From positions 27,287 to 91,286 of the forward strand of contig NZ_JAJFBP010000014.1 in the NCBI RefSeq assembly GCF_020697055.1: 64,000 nucleotides of DNA. Reading direction: 5' to 3'. Below the pieces are notes generated by a model. It searched no databases and was not told the origin of the DNA. It was given only the letters and a program-made list of their open reading frames with translations. Of this stretch, positions 52,741-62,102 are shown in pieces. Position numbers and translations under genes: made by a program. The DNA is from Panacagrimonas sp. (GTDB taxonomy: Bacteria > Pseudomonadota > Gammaproteobacteria > Nevskiales > Nevskiaceae). The first letter of the stretch is position 1; each line of letters starts with the position of its first letter.

Positions 52741-53949
52741 ATGCAACTCGCCGAGCTTGAACGCGGTACGTCCGAAATTCTGCCCCTGGAGGAGTTCCGA
52801 TCGCGGCTGACGGAGGCGGCTGCCAATGGCAAGCGCCTGCGCATCAAGGCGGGGTTCGATCCGACCGCGCGCGATCTGCACCTGGGTCACACCGTATTGC
52901 TGAACAAGATGCGGGCGTTCCAGGACGCCGGACACGAGGCCGTGTTCCTGATCGGCGACTTCACCGGGATGATCGGCGACCCTACCGGCAAGAACGAGAC
53001 GCGCAAGCCGCTCACGCGCGCCGACGTCGAAGCCAACGCGCAGACGTATCGCGAGCAGGTGTTCAAGGTGCTGGACCCGGAACGCACCACGGTGGTGTTC
53101 AACTCGCACTGGCTCGACAAGCTCGGGACCGACGGCCTGATCCGGCTCGCGGCGCAACAGACCGTCGCGCGCATGCTCGAGCGCGACGACTTCTCGCAGC
53201 GCTACAAGGGCGGCCAGCCGATCGCGATCCATGAATTTCTCTATCCGCTGCTGCAGGGCTACGACTCGGTCGAGCTCAAGGCCGACGTCGAGCTCGGCGG
53301 CAACGACCAGAAATTCAATCTGCTGATGGGTCGCCATTTGCAGCAGGCCTACGGGCAGCGGCCGCAGTGCGTTCTCACGGTGCCGATCCTGGAGGGCCTG
53401 GACGGCGTGCAGAAGATGAGCAAGTCGCTCAACAACTACATCGGTGTGAAAGATCCGGCGTCCGAGATGTTCGGCAAGATCATGTCGATCTCCGATTCGC
53501 TGATGTGGCGCTACTACGAGCTGCTCTCGTTCAAGCCGCTCGCCGAGCTCGAGCGGCTGCGCAAGGGCGTAGCCGAAGGTGCCAATCCGCGCGACGTGAA
53601 GATGGAACTGGGCGTCGAGATCGCCTCGCGCTTTCACGGGGCGCCGGCCGGAGAAGCGGCTCGCGCGGCATTCATCGAGCAGTTCTCGAAAGGCGCCCTG
53701 CCCGATCAGATCCCCGAGGTGAACGTTGCTGTACCCGCTGCAGGCCTTGCGCTCGCGCGTGTGCTCAAGGAAGCCGGACTCGTGGCCAGCAACGGCGAAG
53801 GCGCGCGCATGATCGAGCAGCGCGCGGTGCGCGTGGACCAGCAACGTGTGGAGGACAAGGGGCTCGTGCTCAAGCCCGGTGCGACGTACCTGCTGCAGGT
53901 CGGGTCGCGACGCTATGCGCGCGCCACGCTGGTGACTGCCGACGCCTGA
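52741..53949 (+). CDS. tyrS: Tyrosyl-tRNA synthetase
   Basis: TyrS (402 residues) charges tRNA-Tyr. The class I signatures are HLGH (47-50, the HIGH motif) and KMSKS (225-229). A C-terminal S4 RNA-binding domain covers about 340-400. The long-form (TyrZ-like) sequence with [20 protein letters not shown] is typical of gammaproteobacteria such as Xanthomonas. AAGG precedes the ATG. A structured leader lies in front. Confidence 0.97.
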   Translation: MQLAELERGTSEILPLEEFRSRLTEAAANGKRLRIKAGFDPTARDLHLGHTVLLNKMRAFQDAGHEAVFLIGDFTGMIGDPTGKNETRKPLTRADVEANAQTYREQVFKVLDPERTTVVFNSHWLDKLGTDGLIRLAAQQTVARMLERDDFSQRYKGGQPIAIHEFLYPLLQGYDSVELKADVELGGNDQKFNLLMGRHLQQAYGQRPQCVLTVPILEGLDGVQKMSKSLNNYIGVKDPASEMFGKIMSISDSLMWRYYELLSFKPLAELERLRKGVAEGANPRDVKMELGVEIASRFHGAPAGEAARAAFIEQFSKGALPDQIPEVNVAVPAAGLALARVLKEAGLVASNGEGARMIEQRAVRVDQQRVEDKGLVLKPGATYLLQVGSRRYARATLVTADA

Positions 53950-53955
53950 ATCGGA

Positions 53956-55827
53956 TCAGCCCAGCAGGCGGGCCAACACGGCCTGTGCTTCGCGGATCGA
54001 CGCCGCGTCCGGCACGTCGTAGCGGCGACTCGCATCGAGCGCACGCGTCGCCCAGATGCGCGCGCTGGCGTAGTCGTCGACGTTGCGCAGCGCCTCGGCG
54101 TGGATCAACCAGAGATAAGGCCCGGTGCGCACATCGCGCGCTCCGACGAGGTTTTCGAAGCCGACGACCGCATGCGTGCTGGCCGTGAGCGCCGCATCCC
54201 AGTCGTGGCGCGCCAATGCCACGCGCGCCAATCCGCCAAAGGCGAGCACGACGCGCTCGACATTGCGCCCGCCGGCCTGGTCGAGCACCGCATCGAACTG
54301 CGTGCGCGCGTCGTCGAACTCACCGCGACCCAGCAGAAATCGGCCCCACCGTTCGCGTGCTTCGGCGACGCTCGTCGCGTCCGCGGGCTCGCGCTGGAGG
54401 CGCGCACCGAGACTCGCCTTGAGCGTGTCGCGCGCCTTCCACCACAGGCCGGCGCGGTCGTAGGCATCACCGAGCGCGGACTGCGTACGCAGTGGATCGA
54501 GTGCGTCGGCGCCTCCGCTGGAAACAAGCGCACTGGCGGCCTCGAGCAGAGGAATCGCCTGCATCGGCCGACCTTCGGCCGCGAGGCATTCGGCGTAGTA
54601 CGTGCGCACCCACGCGTCGTCGCGAAGGGTGCCGTCGGACGGCGGCGCGAGTTGCGGCAACACCGTGTCGAACACGCCGAGTGCCTGTTCGCGCCGGCCT
54701 TCGCGATGCAGCGCCCACGCAAACTGCGCATCGGCGACCAGTTCCCGCTTGGCCAGCGCCCGGGCCTCGTCCAGCGCCTGCAACGCTTCTTCGTATTCAC
54801 CCTGGACTTCGTGCGCCTGTGCCAGACCCAGCAATGCCGCACGCCGATCGATCGTCGCTGCGTCCGCGCCAGGAAGCGCGGCCACCCGCGTGAACAACGC
54901 TTCGGCCTGCGCGGGATGCGTCGGCATCAATCGCCGCGCCTTGCGCGAGAGCGCCTCGCCCAGTCGCGCATCCACCGGCTTTTCACGCTCGAATGCCGCG
55001 ATGGCACGATCCAGTGCCTCCGCACCTGCCGCCGTTCCAGGCTGCGCGTCGCTGAAGAGCAGCCACCAGCGCGCACGCGACGTGTCGTCGTCGAGCCGCG
55101 CCCGGGCGATCAGCGGATCGACTTCGGACAACCGCGCCGAGGCGGATTCAAGATCGCCGCGCGCGATCTCCGATTGCGCCTCGTCGAGCAGGCTTCCGAT
55201 CAGGACCGCGTGCGCGTCGCCATGCACGCGCCGCAACTGGATGCGCTGCAGCGCGAGCAAGGCGCGACGGCTGTCGTGCTCGCCGATCTCGCCGTACATC
55301 GTGGCGACCACGCCCAGCAGCTCGCTCTGGCTTCGCGGATCGGTCGCGAATTCCTGTGCGATCTGCCTCGTCGCACCGTCGAGCAGATCCTTCATGCGTG
55401 CGGTCTGCGCCGGGTCGGCGGCCGACGAACTGGCGAGGCCGCCCAGCATCGCGGCAAGGAAATCGCGCGCCGTGGCCGTTCGCTCGGCCCGCGCCTGCGC
55501 CGCCTGCGCGACGCGCCATTGCCACGCGGTCAGCGCCAGGCACAGCACGAGCAGGAACACGACGATCGCCGCGGCAGCCGGCACGACCCGATGTGCGCGA
55601 CGCGCGGTGTCGTCAGCGTTCGACGCGCCGGAGCGCTCGCGGCGCAGGAATGCGGGTGACGGCACCGCGCCCACCTGGTCGAGCAGTCGACGCACCTGCC
55701 GGCGCAACCATTCATCGGCAACGGCGGGTCGATCGGCGCGGGGCGCGCGTGACGGCGCTTCCGCACCGGCGTCACGCCAGCCCGCAGCCTCTTCGGGCTC
55801 CTCGTCAGCGATCCCCTGGTTCTGCAA
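53956..55827 (-). CDS. TPR-repeat protein with one membrane helix, resembling the C-terminal part of a Ser/Thr kinase
   Basis: TTG 55827, nine bases after GGGGAGA, gives 623 residues; the frame stays open further upstream through aroG but without coding character. There is a charged N-terminal segment (1-80), a membrane helix (81-102), then about ten TPR-like helical pairs (115-620), for example EVQGEYEEALQALDEARA. In Xanthomonadales many Ser/Thr kinases end in exactly such a helix plus TPR region, but no kinase domain is present here. It may be a kinase remnant or a stand-alone scaffold. It converges with tyrS. Confidence 0.8.
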   Translation of the reverse strand: MQNQGIADEEPEEAAGWRDAGAEAPSRAPRADRPAVADEWLRRQVRRLLDQVGAVPSPAFLRRERSGASNADDTARRAHRVVPAAAAIVVFLLVLCLALTAWQWRVAQAAQARAERTATARDFLAAMLGGLASSSAADPAQTARMKDLLDGATRQIAQEFATDPRSQSELLGVVATMYGEIGEHDSRRALLALQRIQLRRVHGDAHAVLIGSLLDEAQSEIARGDLESASARLSEVDPLIARARLDDDTSRARWWLLFSDAQPGTAAGAEALDRAIAAFEREKPVDARLGEALSRKARRLMPTHPAQAEALFTRVAALPGADAATIDRRAALLGLAQAHEVQGEYEEALQALDEARALAKRELVADAQFAWALHREGRREQALGVFDTVLPQLAPPSDGTLRDDAWVRTYYAECLAAEGRPMQAIPLLEAASALVSSGGADALDPLRTQSALGDAYDRAGLWWKARDTLKASLGARLQREPADATSVAEARERWGRFLLGRGEFDDARTQFDAVLDQAGGRNVERVVLAFGGLARVALARHDWDAALTASTHAVVGFENLVGARDVRTGPYLWLIHAEALRNVDDYASARIWATRALDASRRYDVPDAASIREAQAVLARLLG

Positions 55828-55886
55828 AGGCGCTGTCTCCCCTGATGAAGCGCGGCCGTTATCGATCGGCCGACGCCCGGACCGAC

Positions 55887-56960
55887 TTATGCCGTCTTGG
55901 CCAATCGCTCGCGGCGCTGCGCGACGCTCGCCGCCAGGCCACGCAACACCTCGACGCTGTCGTCCCAATGGATGCAGGCGTCGGTGACGCTCTGACCGTA
56001 GGTCATCTGCTCGCGCGGACCGATGTCCTGACGGCCTTCGACCAGGTGCGACTCGATCATCACGCCGATCACGCGCGCGTCGCCGCCGGCGATCTGCCCG
56101 CCGACGTCCTGGCCGACGACGACCTGGCGCTTGTGCTGCTTGCTCGAGTTGGCGTGGCTGAAGTCGATCATGATCTGCGGCTTCAGACCGGCCTTGCCCA
56201 TCGCGGCGCCAGCGGCTTCCACGCTCGCGGCGTCGTAATTCGCTCCGGCGCTGCCGCCGCGAAGGATGATGTGGCAGTCCTCGTTGCCAGCGGTCTCGAA
56301 GATCGACACCTGGCCCCCGCTGGTCATCGACAGGAAGCGGTGCGGCGAGCGCGCGGACAGGCAGGCGTCGACGGCGACTTTGACGCTGCCGTCGGTGCCG
56401 TTCTTGAAACCAACCGGGCACGACAGGCCCGAGGCCATCTCGCGATGCAGCTGCGATTCGGTCGTGCGCGCGCCGATGGCCCCCCAGGCCACGAGGTCGG
56501 CGATGTATTGCGGCGTGAGGATGTCGAGAAACTCGACGCCCGCCGGGATGCCCATCTCGTTGAGATCGATCAGCAGCTTGCGACCGATGCGCAGGCCGCG
56601 GTCGATGTCGTAGCCATCGTTCAGATCCGGATCGTTGATCAGGCCCTTCCAGCCCACCGTGGTCCGCGGCTTTTCGAAGTACACGCGCATCACGATCAGC
56701 AGGTTCTTCTTGAACTGCTCGCGCACCGCCTTGAGGCGGCCGGCGTACTCGAGAGCGGCCTTGGGATCGTGGATCGAGCACGGCCCGATGACCACCAGCA
56801 GACGCTCGTCACGCCCGGCCAGCACGTCCTGGATCTCGCGGCGGGTCTGCAGCACCGTCTGGGCGGCGGCCTCGGACAGCGGCAGTTCTGCCTGCACCTG
56901 CAGGGGCGTGGACACCGCGCGAATCGAGCGGATGCGGGTGTTTTCGGTAACGGGCTTCAT
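55887..56960 (-). CDS. 3-deoxy-7-phosphoheptulonate synthase (DAHP synthase, class I)
   Basis: The ATG at 56960 gives 357 residues, the length of AroF/G/H. The enzyme joins phosphoenolpyruvate and erythrose 4-phosphate in the first step of aromatic synthesis. Motifs IGPCSIHDPKAALEYA (about 58-73), MRVYFEKPRTTVGWKG and FKNGTDG are the class I active-site segments. Which amino acid regulates it cannot be read reliably from sequence. Its pathway partner aroE is at 1468. Confidence 0.95.
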   Translation of the reverse strand: MKPVTENTRIRSIRAVSTPLQVQAELPLSEAAAQTVLQTRREIQDVLAGRDERLLVVIGPCSIHDPKAALEYAGRLKAVREQFKKNLLIVMRVYFEKPRTTVGWKGLINDPDLNDGYDIDRGLRIGRKLLIDLNEMGIPAGVEFLDILTPQYIADLVAWGAIGARTTESQLHREMASGLSCPVGFKNGTDGSVKVAVDACLSARSPHRFLSMTSGGQVSIFETAGNEDCHIILRGGSAGANYDAASVEAAGAAMGKAGLKPQIMIDFSHANSSKQHKRQVVVGQDVGGQIAGGDARVIGVMIESHLVEGRQDIGPREQMTYGQSVTDACIHWDDSVEVLRGLAASVAQRRERLAKTA

Positions 56961-57031
56961 GGTGTCGCCAACAGCCGGACAAGGGGGCGCGAATGCTAGC
57001 AGAGCAGCCTGCCACAGGCCCTTCCGGCCGG

Positions 57032-58171
57032 TCAGCCGCGCAGCCCTGCCTGCCGCAGCAGGGGCATCACCCGCCGATCGAAGTGCTCCAGCTCGACCAC
57101 GTAGTCGTTGAAGCCGAGCACGATCCCGTCGATCCCGATCGCCGAGGTCCGGGCCAGCTTGTCGACGATCTGCTCGGGGGTGCCGACGAAGGTCATGCCG
57201 CCCCATCCCATCGCGAACTGGGTGCGCAGCTGGCGAACCGCCTCGGCATCGCCGTACGACTGTCCCTCCAGGCCGAACACGCGCACCAGATTGTCGATGG
57301 CGTCCCAGTCGATCGCGGCGACCATCGCCTCGTAGTCGCGCCGCGCCTCGGCCTCGGTGTCACGACACACGATCGTGGCGTAGGTCATCGTCGAGATTTC
57401 GCGGTGGTAGACCTCGCGCGCACGCTTGCGAACGGCATCGGACGAGGCCTTGCCCATCTCGAAGCTGCCCATGCCGACGAAGTTGATGTCGCAGGAGCGC
57501 GCGGAGAAATCCAGGCCCGCGGGCGAGCTGCCGGCATTGACCAGTACCGGATGCGGCTTCTGCACCGGCTTGGGATAGGCCTGCGCGCCCTTGAGCTGGA
57601 AGAAGGTCCCGTCGAAGTCGAACGGCTGCTCGTCGGTCCACAGGCGCTTCACGATGTCGGCCCACTCGGTGCCGAATCGGTAGCGCTCGTCGTGCTCCTT
57701 CTGCCTGCCGCCGAACATTTCCATCTCGGCGGTGAACCAACCCATCACCAGGTTCAGGCCGAAGCGGCCGCCGGCGATGTGGTCGATGGTCGCGGCCTGC
57801 TTGGCCGCGAGGATCGGATGCACCGTGGGCACGTGCGAGGTCGCGAACACCATGATCCGTTCGGTCGCCTCGGCCAGCCCCGCCGCCCACGTGTAGGTCT
57901 CGAACGACTCGCCGGCGAAGTTGGTCTTGCCGCCGAAGCCGCGCCAGCGGCCCACCGGGATCAGCGCCTCGAATCCCATCGCGTCGGCCTGCCGGGCAAT
58001 GCGTCGGGTGTGCTCCCACGTAAGCTCGTAACTGGTCGGTACGGACGTGGCCATCATTCCGCCGCTCACGTTGAAGCTGAAGAGTCCCAGCTTGAGCTTT
58101 TGGCGCGGATCGAACAGCGGCAGCGCGCTCCGGTCCGTGCGGGTGGGGCCATCGCCCGTTTTCGCGTTCAC
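57032..58171 (-). CDS. LLM-class flavin-dependent oxidoreductase
   Basis: GTG 58171 follows a strong GAGGAGG site and yields 379 residues. It is a bacterial luciferase-like flavin monooxygenase with the TIM-barrel segments LGLFSFNVSGGMM, TNFAGESFETYTWAAGLAEAT and GRFGLNLVMGW. It resembles RutA, SsuD and related enzymes that use FMNH2 to oxidise organic nitrogen or sulfur compounds; no rut or ssu partners or flavin reductase are near, so its substrate is open. It is divergent from the copper chaperone gene. Confidence 0.9.
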   Translation of the reverse strand: MNAKTGDGPTRTDRSALPLFDPRQKLKLGLFSFNVSGGMMATSVPTSYELTWEHTRRIARQADAMGFEALIPVGRWRGFGGKTNFAGESFETYTWAAGLAEATERIMVFATSHVPTVHPILAAKQAATIDHIAGGRFGLNLVMGWFTAEMEMFGGRQKEHDERYRFGTEWADIVKRLWTDEQPFDFDGTFFQLKGAQAYPKPVQKPHPVLVNAGSSPAGLDFSARSCDINFVGMGSFEMGKASSDAVRKRAREVYHREISTMTYATIVCRDTEAEARRDYEAMVAAIDWDAIDNLVRVFGLEGQSYGDAEAVRQLRTQFAMGWGGMTFVGTPEQIVDKLARTSAIGIDGIVLGFNDYVVELEHFDRRVMPLLRQAGLRG

Positions 58172-58322
58172 GCCTGAACCTCCTCGTTCGATCGAAGGGT
58201 CGAGCGTGGCCGATCGCCGGGACGCCGAGAATGCGTGCGCCCCCTTAGATGCAACGGCGCGCATAGCACGGGCTGCGATAATGGCGCTCCGCTTGTCTCC
58301 ACCTGCTCGTTCGATGCCAGCG

Positions 58323-58862
58323 ATGTCCTCTTCCATTCCGCGCGCCGCGATCGGCGCGAGCTTCCTGATGCTGGCGCTGCTCGGCGCCTGCGGCCGCGAG
58401 TCCGACAGGTCCGATGAAGGCGCCGCGACATTCGAGACGGCGCAGGTCCGATCGGCGCGCATCGTGCTGCCACCGCCAGGCGTGCCGATGGCCGCGGGCT
58501 ACTTCGAACTGCACAACCCCGGCAAGTCGACGCTGGTGCTCGAATCGCTGGAAAGCAGCGCGTTCGAGTCGGTGGAGATGCACGAGACCGTCGAGGAGGA
58601 CGGCATGGCGCGCATGCGACCGCTCGCCAACGCCACGGTCGCAGCAGGCGAGACGCTGCGTTTCGAGCCCGGCGGAATGCACCTGATGCTGACGGGATCG
58701 AAACTCGCGAGCGACGTTGCGTCGCCTACGTCGATCACCGTGACATTGCGGCTACGCGCGGCGGCCGGCGGCGAAGTGAGCCACATCGATGCACCCTTCG
58801 CGATCGAGCAGCGCGGTGCTACAGCCGTGGCCGACGACCCGCACGCACACCACCATCACTGA
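58323..58862 (+). CDS. Periplasmic copper chaperone PCu(A)C-family lipoprotein
   Basis: From ATG 58323 (58314 and 58281 are alternatives) the protein has 179 residues with a lipobox LLGAC (Cys23). The DUF461/PCuAC copper-binding residues are in place: His64 or His87 region (VEMHETVEEDGMARM) and GGMHLM (His120, Met122). A His-rich tail (HAHHHH) may bind extra copper. Such proteins load Cu(I) into cytochrome c oxidase together with Sco; no sco or cox gene is nearby. Confidence 0.9.
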   Translation: MSSSIPRAAIGASFLMLALLGACGRESDRSDEGAATFETAQVRSARIVLPPPGVPMAAGYFELHNPGKSTLVLESLESSAFESVEMHETVEEDGMARMRPLANATVAAGETLRFEPGGMHLMLTGSKLASDVASPTSITVTLRLRAAAGGEVSHIDAPFAIEQRGATAVADDPHAHHHH

Positions 58863-58887
58863 TCGACCAGCGGACGCCACAAACGAT

Positions 58888-58909
58888 TCGGGCGCCTCGC
58901 GGCGCCCGA
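58888..58909. terminator. Bidirectional hairpin between the copper chaperone gene and rplQ
   Basis: A perfect 9-bp stem TCGGGCGCC / GGCGCCCGA with a TCGC loop lies between two convergent genes. T-runs are weak on both sides. Confidence 0.6.
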
Positions 58910-58943
58910 TCGATACATCCATTTGCGTCTTTCAGTCGTTCGA

Positions 58944-59330
58944 TCAGCTCGCGGCCGCTTCCGCGGACGGCGCCGGACGATCCACCAGCTCGACGTACGC
59001 CATCGGCGCGTTGTCGCCGGCGCGGAAGCCACAACGCAGGATGCGCGTGTAGCCGCCGGGGCGCTTGGCGTAGCGCGGACCGAGATCGGAGAAGAGCTTG
59101 GTCACCGCGTCACGATCGCGCAGGCGCGCGAAGGCGATGCGGCGGTTGTGCACGCTGTCTTCCTTGGCGCGCGTGATCAGCGGCTCGGCCAGGCGACGCA
59201 GCTCCTTGGCCTTGGGCACCGTGGTCTTGATCAACTCGTGCTTGAACAGCGCAACCGCGACCGCCTGCATGGTGGCCTTGCGATGACTGCCGGTACGGCC
59301 GAAGGTGCGACCCGCATTTCCGTGACGCAT
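58944..59330 (-). CDS. rplQ: 50S ribosomal protein L17
   Basis: L17 (128 residues) begins [19 protein letters not shown], the family signature, and binds 23S rRNA near the exit tunnel. It is the last gene of the alpha operon, 24 bases after rpoA. The acidic Ala-rich tail is a normal variation. Confidence 0.98.
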   Translation of the reverse strand: MRHGNAGRTFGRTGSHRKATMQAVAVALFKHELIKTTVPKAKELRRLAEPLITRAKEDSVHNRRIAFARLRDRDAVTKLFSDLGPRYAKRPGGYTRILRCGFRAGDNAPMAYVELVDRPAPSAEAAAS

Positions 59331-59354
59331 GGGAGATTCTCTTCTTGTGCTCTG

Positions 59355-60347
59355 TTAGTTCGTCGCCGACTTCGGCGCGGACCAGTTGTCGAGGCGCATA
59401 CCGAGTTCGAGGTCGTGCGCCTTGAGCGCTTCCTTGATCTCGTTCAGCGACTTCTTGCCGAGGTTCGGCGTCTTCATCAGCTCGTTTTCGGTGCGCTGCA
59501 CCAGCTCACCGATGTAGTACACGCTCTCGGCCTTGAGGCAGTTGGCCGAACGCACGGTGAGTTCGAGCTCGTCGATCGGGCGGAACAGGATCGGGTCGAG
59601 CGAACCGGCCGCGCCCTTGATGCCCGGGACGGCGACGGCGCTGGCTTCGGCCTCGAGGTCGACGAACACGGTGAGCTGGTCACGCAGGATGCGCGCGGCC
59701 TGGCGGACCGCTTCGGCCGCATCGATGCCACCGTTGGTGTCCACGTCCAGGATCAGGCGATCGAGGTCGGTGCGCTGTTCGACGCGGGCACGCTCGACGG
59801 CGTAGCTCACGCGACGCACCGGACTGTAGCTGGCTTCGAGCTTGAGCAGGCCGACCGTGCTGGTCTCGGACTCGCCCACCTGGGCGGCGACCGGCTGATA
59901 GCCGCGTCCACGCGTGACCTTCAGGCTCGCCTTGATCTTGCCGCCGGTCAGGTGCGCGAGCACCAGATCGGGATTGACGATCTCGACATCGTGGTCGAGC
60001 TGGATGTCCGCCGCGGTGACCGGGCCGTTGCCCGACTTCTCGAGGCGCAGGGTGGCCTCTTCCCGCGCGTTCAAGCGGATCGCGACGTTCTTGATGTTGA
60101 GCAGGATGTCGATGACGTCTTCCTGCACACCTTCGATGGCGCTGTACTCGTGCACCACGCCTTCGATCTGCACCTCGGTGACCGCCGCGCCGGGAATCGA
60201 CGACAGCAGGATGCGGCGCAGCGCGTTGCCCAGAGTGTGGCCGAAACCGCGTTCCAGCGGCTCCATGGCGACGCGCGCGCGATTGGGCGAGATGACCTCG
60301 ACCTTGATCTCGCGCGGCTTGAGCAGTTCGGTAACGAAACCTTGCAT
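59355..60347 (-). CDS. rpoA: DNA-directed RNA polymerase subunit alpha
   Basis: RpoA (330 residues) has the N-terminal assembly domain (about 1-230, with [22 protein letters not shown] [15 protein letters not shown]) and the C-terminal domain (about 250-320, [20 protein letters not shown]) that contacts UP elements and activators. It lies between rpsD and rplQ, the standard order. Confidence 0.98.
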   Translation of the reverse strand: MQGFVTELLKPREIKVEVISPNRARVAMEPLERGFGHTLGNALRRILLSSIPGAAVTEVQIEGVVHEYSAIEGVQEDVIDILLNIKNVAIRLNAREEATLRLEKSGNGPVTAADIQLDHDVEIVNPDLVLAHLTGGKIKASLKVTRGRGYQPVAAQVGESETSTVGLLKLEASYSPVRRVSYAVERARVEQRTDLDRLILDVDTNGGIDAAEAVRQAARILRDQLTVFVDLEAEASAVAVPGIKGAAGSLDPILFRPIDELELTVRSANCLKAESVYYIGELVQRTENELMKTPNLGKKSLNEIKEALKAHDLELGMRLDNWSAPKSATN

Positions 60348-60462
60348 GACAACCCTCTTCTATTGAGCGATATCCCGAATTCGGAGCAGCACTTCGTCCG
60401 ACCTTGGAGATACCTGGGAGACCGATGCCACGAGGGCGCCGGTTTGAAGCTGATTCGACGAC

Positions 60463-61083
60463 TTACTTCGAGTACAACTCGACGACGAGGTTCTCGTTGA
60501 TGTCGGGCAGGATCTGTTCGCGGCTGGGCTGCGACTTGTACGTGCCCTTCAGACCCTTCTCGTCGACTTCCAGCCAGTCCGGGAACCCGATCTGGGCGGC
60601 GATCGACAGCGACTCGGCAATGCGGCCCTGGCCGCGCGACTTCTCGCGCACCTCGACGGTGTCGCCCACCTGCACCTGGTACGAGGCGATGTTCACGGAC
60701 TTGCCGTTGACGTGGATCGCCTTGTGGCTGACCAGCTGTCGAGCCTCGGCACGCGTGCGGCCGAAGCCCATGCGGTAGATCACGTTGTCCAGGCGGCCTT
60801 CCAGCATCAGCAGCAGGTTCAGACCGGTGGCGCCCTTCTGGCCCGAGGCCTTCAGGTAGTAGTTGCGGAACTGGCGCTCGAGGATGCCGTACATCTGCTT
60901 GAGCTTCTGCTTCTCACGCAGCTGGTTGGCGTAGTCGGACGGACGCGGCTTGCGCGCGCCGTGCTGGCCGGGCGGCGTGTCGAGCTTGCACTTGGTTTCC
61001 AGCGAACGACCGCGCGACTTCAGCAGCAGGTCGGTACCGGCACGACGGGACAGCTTGCACTTGGGACCAATGTAACGAGCCAT
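60463..61083 (-). CDS. rpsD: 30S ribosomal protein S4
   Basis: S4 (206 residues) binds 16S rRNA early in assembly and can repress the alpha operon. It starts [19 protein letters not shown] and has the S4 RNA-binding domain at about 95-160 ([20 protein letters not shown]). A 115-base spacer separates it from rpoA, more than usual in this operon, and it might hold a regulatory site. Confidence 0.98.
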   Translation of the reverse strand: MARYIGPKCKLSRRAGTDLLLKSRGRSLETKCKLDTPPGQHGARKPRPSDYANQLREKQKLKQMYGILERQFRNYYLKASGQKGATGLNLLLMLEGRLDNVIYRMGFGRTRAEARQLVSHKAIHVNGKSVNIASYQVQVGDTVEVREKSRGQGRIAESLSIAAQIGFPDWLEVDEKGLKGTYKSQPSREQILPDINENLVVELYSK

Positions 61084-61095
61084 GAGTCTTCTTCC

Positions 61096-61500
61096 TTACA
61101 CGCGACGGCGCTTGGGCGGACGGCAGCCGTTGTGCGGGATCGGCGTCACGTCGGTGATGTTGGAGATCTTGAAACCCGCGGCGTTGAGCGCACGCACCGC
61201 GGACTCGCGACCGGGGCCGGGTCCCTTGATACGGACTTCGACGTTCTTCACGCCGTGTTCGGCGGCCGCCTGCGCGGCCTTGTCGGCGGCAACCTGCGCG
61301 GCGAACGGGGTCGACTTGCGCGAACCCTTGAAGCCCGCCGCACCGGCCGTCGACCAGGAGATCGCGTTGCCCTGGCGATCGGTGATCAGGACGATCGTGT
61401 TGTTGAACGACGCGTGCACGTGCACGACGGCGTCGGTCACGTTCTTCTTGACGCGCTTGGCGCGCGGCTTGGCGGAGGGAGTCGACGGAGCGGTAGCCAT
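61096..61500 (-). CDS. rpsK: 30S ribosomal protein S11
   Basis: S11 (134 residues) forms part of the platform of the small subunit. The core [20 protein letters not shown] and [18 protein letters not shown] are highly conserved. An Ala/Lys-rich N-terminal tail precedes it. It is 12 bases upstream of rpsD and 21 downstream of rpsM. Confidence 0.98.
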   Translation of the reverse strand: MATAPSTPSAKPRAKRVKKNVTDAVVHVHASFNNTIVLITDRQGNAISWSTAGAAGFKGSRKSTPFAAQVAADKAAQAAAEHGVKNVEVRIKGPGPGRESAVRALNAAGFKISNITDVTPIPHNGCRPPKRRRV

Positions 61501-61521
61501 GAGGCGTTCTTACTCGATTGA

Positions 61522-61878
61522 TTACTTCTTGATCGCGCGACGCGGGCCCTTGCGGGTGCGGGCGTTGGTGCGGGTGCGCTGGCCGCGCACGGGCAGGCCG
61601 CGGCGGTGACGCGTGCCGCGATAGCAGCCCAGGTCCATCAGGCGCTTGATGCTCATCGACACTTCGCGTCGCAGGTCGCCTTCGACGGTGACCTTGCCGA
61701 TCTCGGCGCGCAGCTGGTCGAGCTGACCTTCGGTCAGGTTTCGCACCTGGATGGTCGGGTCGAGCTTGGCGGCCGCGCAGATCTGCTTGGCGCGCGTGGG
61801 GCCGATGCCGTAGATCGCCTGCAGGGCAATCACGGTGTGCTTCTTGTCAGGGATATTGACGCCGGCGATACGAGCCAT
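61522..61878 (-). CDS. rpsM: 30S ribosomal protein S13
   Basis: S13 (118 residues) sits in the head of the small subunit and contacts the P-site tRNA. It starts [19 protein letters not shown] and ends in the basic tail [20 protein letters not shown], both signatures. It is the first gene of the alpha operon after rpmJ. Confidence 0.98.
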   Translation of the reverse strand: MARIAGVNIPDKKHTVIALQAIYGIGPTRAKQICAAAKLDPTIQVRNLTEGQLDQLRAEIGKVTVEGDLRREVSMSIKRLMDLGCYRGTRHRRGLPVRGQRTRTNARTRKGPRRAIKK

Positions 61879-61949
61879 GACGCGGGGGACTCCAGAGATC
61901 TAGCGCGCGCGAAAAAGGGCGCGAATTGTACGGATTGGACCGGAACCGA

Positions 61950-62063
61950 TCAACCTTGGCGCTGCTTGTGGCGCAGATCCGAGCAGATCACCCGGACCAC
62001 GCCGTTACGGCGCACGACCTTGCAGTTGCGGCAGATCTTCTTGACGGAAGTACGGACTTTCAT
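61950..62063 (-). CDS. rpmJ: 50S ribosomal protein L36
   Basis: L36 is only 37 residues ([20 protein letters not shown]...). The zinc ribbon ligands are Cys11, Cys14, Cys27 and His32, so it is the zinc-containing C+ form. It lies between secY and rpsM as in other gammaproteobacteria. Confidence 0.95.
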   Translation of the reverse strand: MKVRTSVKKICRNCKVVRRNGVVRVICSDLRHKQRQG

Positions 62064-62102
62064 GACTAAAACCTCGACTTGAACCTCGGACCGGACCGCC
62101 CC

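Noticed and set aside
55830..56781. Upstream extension of the TPR protein frame through aroG
   Set aside because: The extension is out of phase with a well-conserved DAHP synthase on the same strand and has a low-complexity Arg-rich translation. The TTG at 55827 with a GGGGAGA site is a better start.
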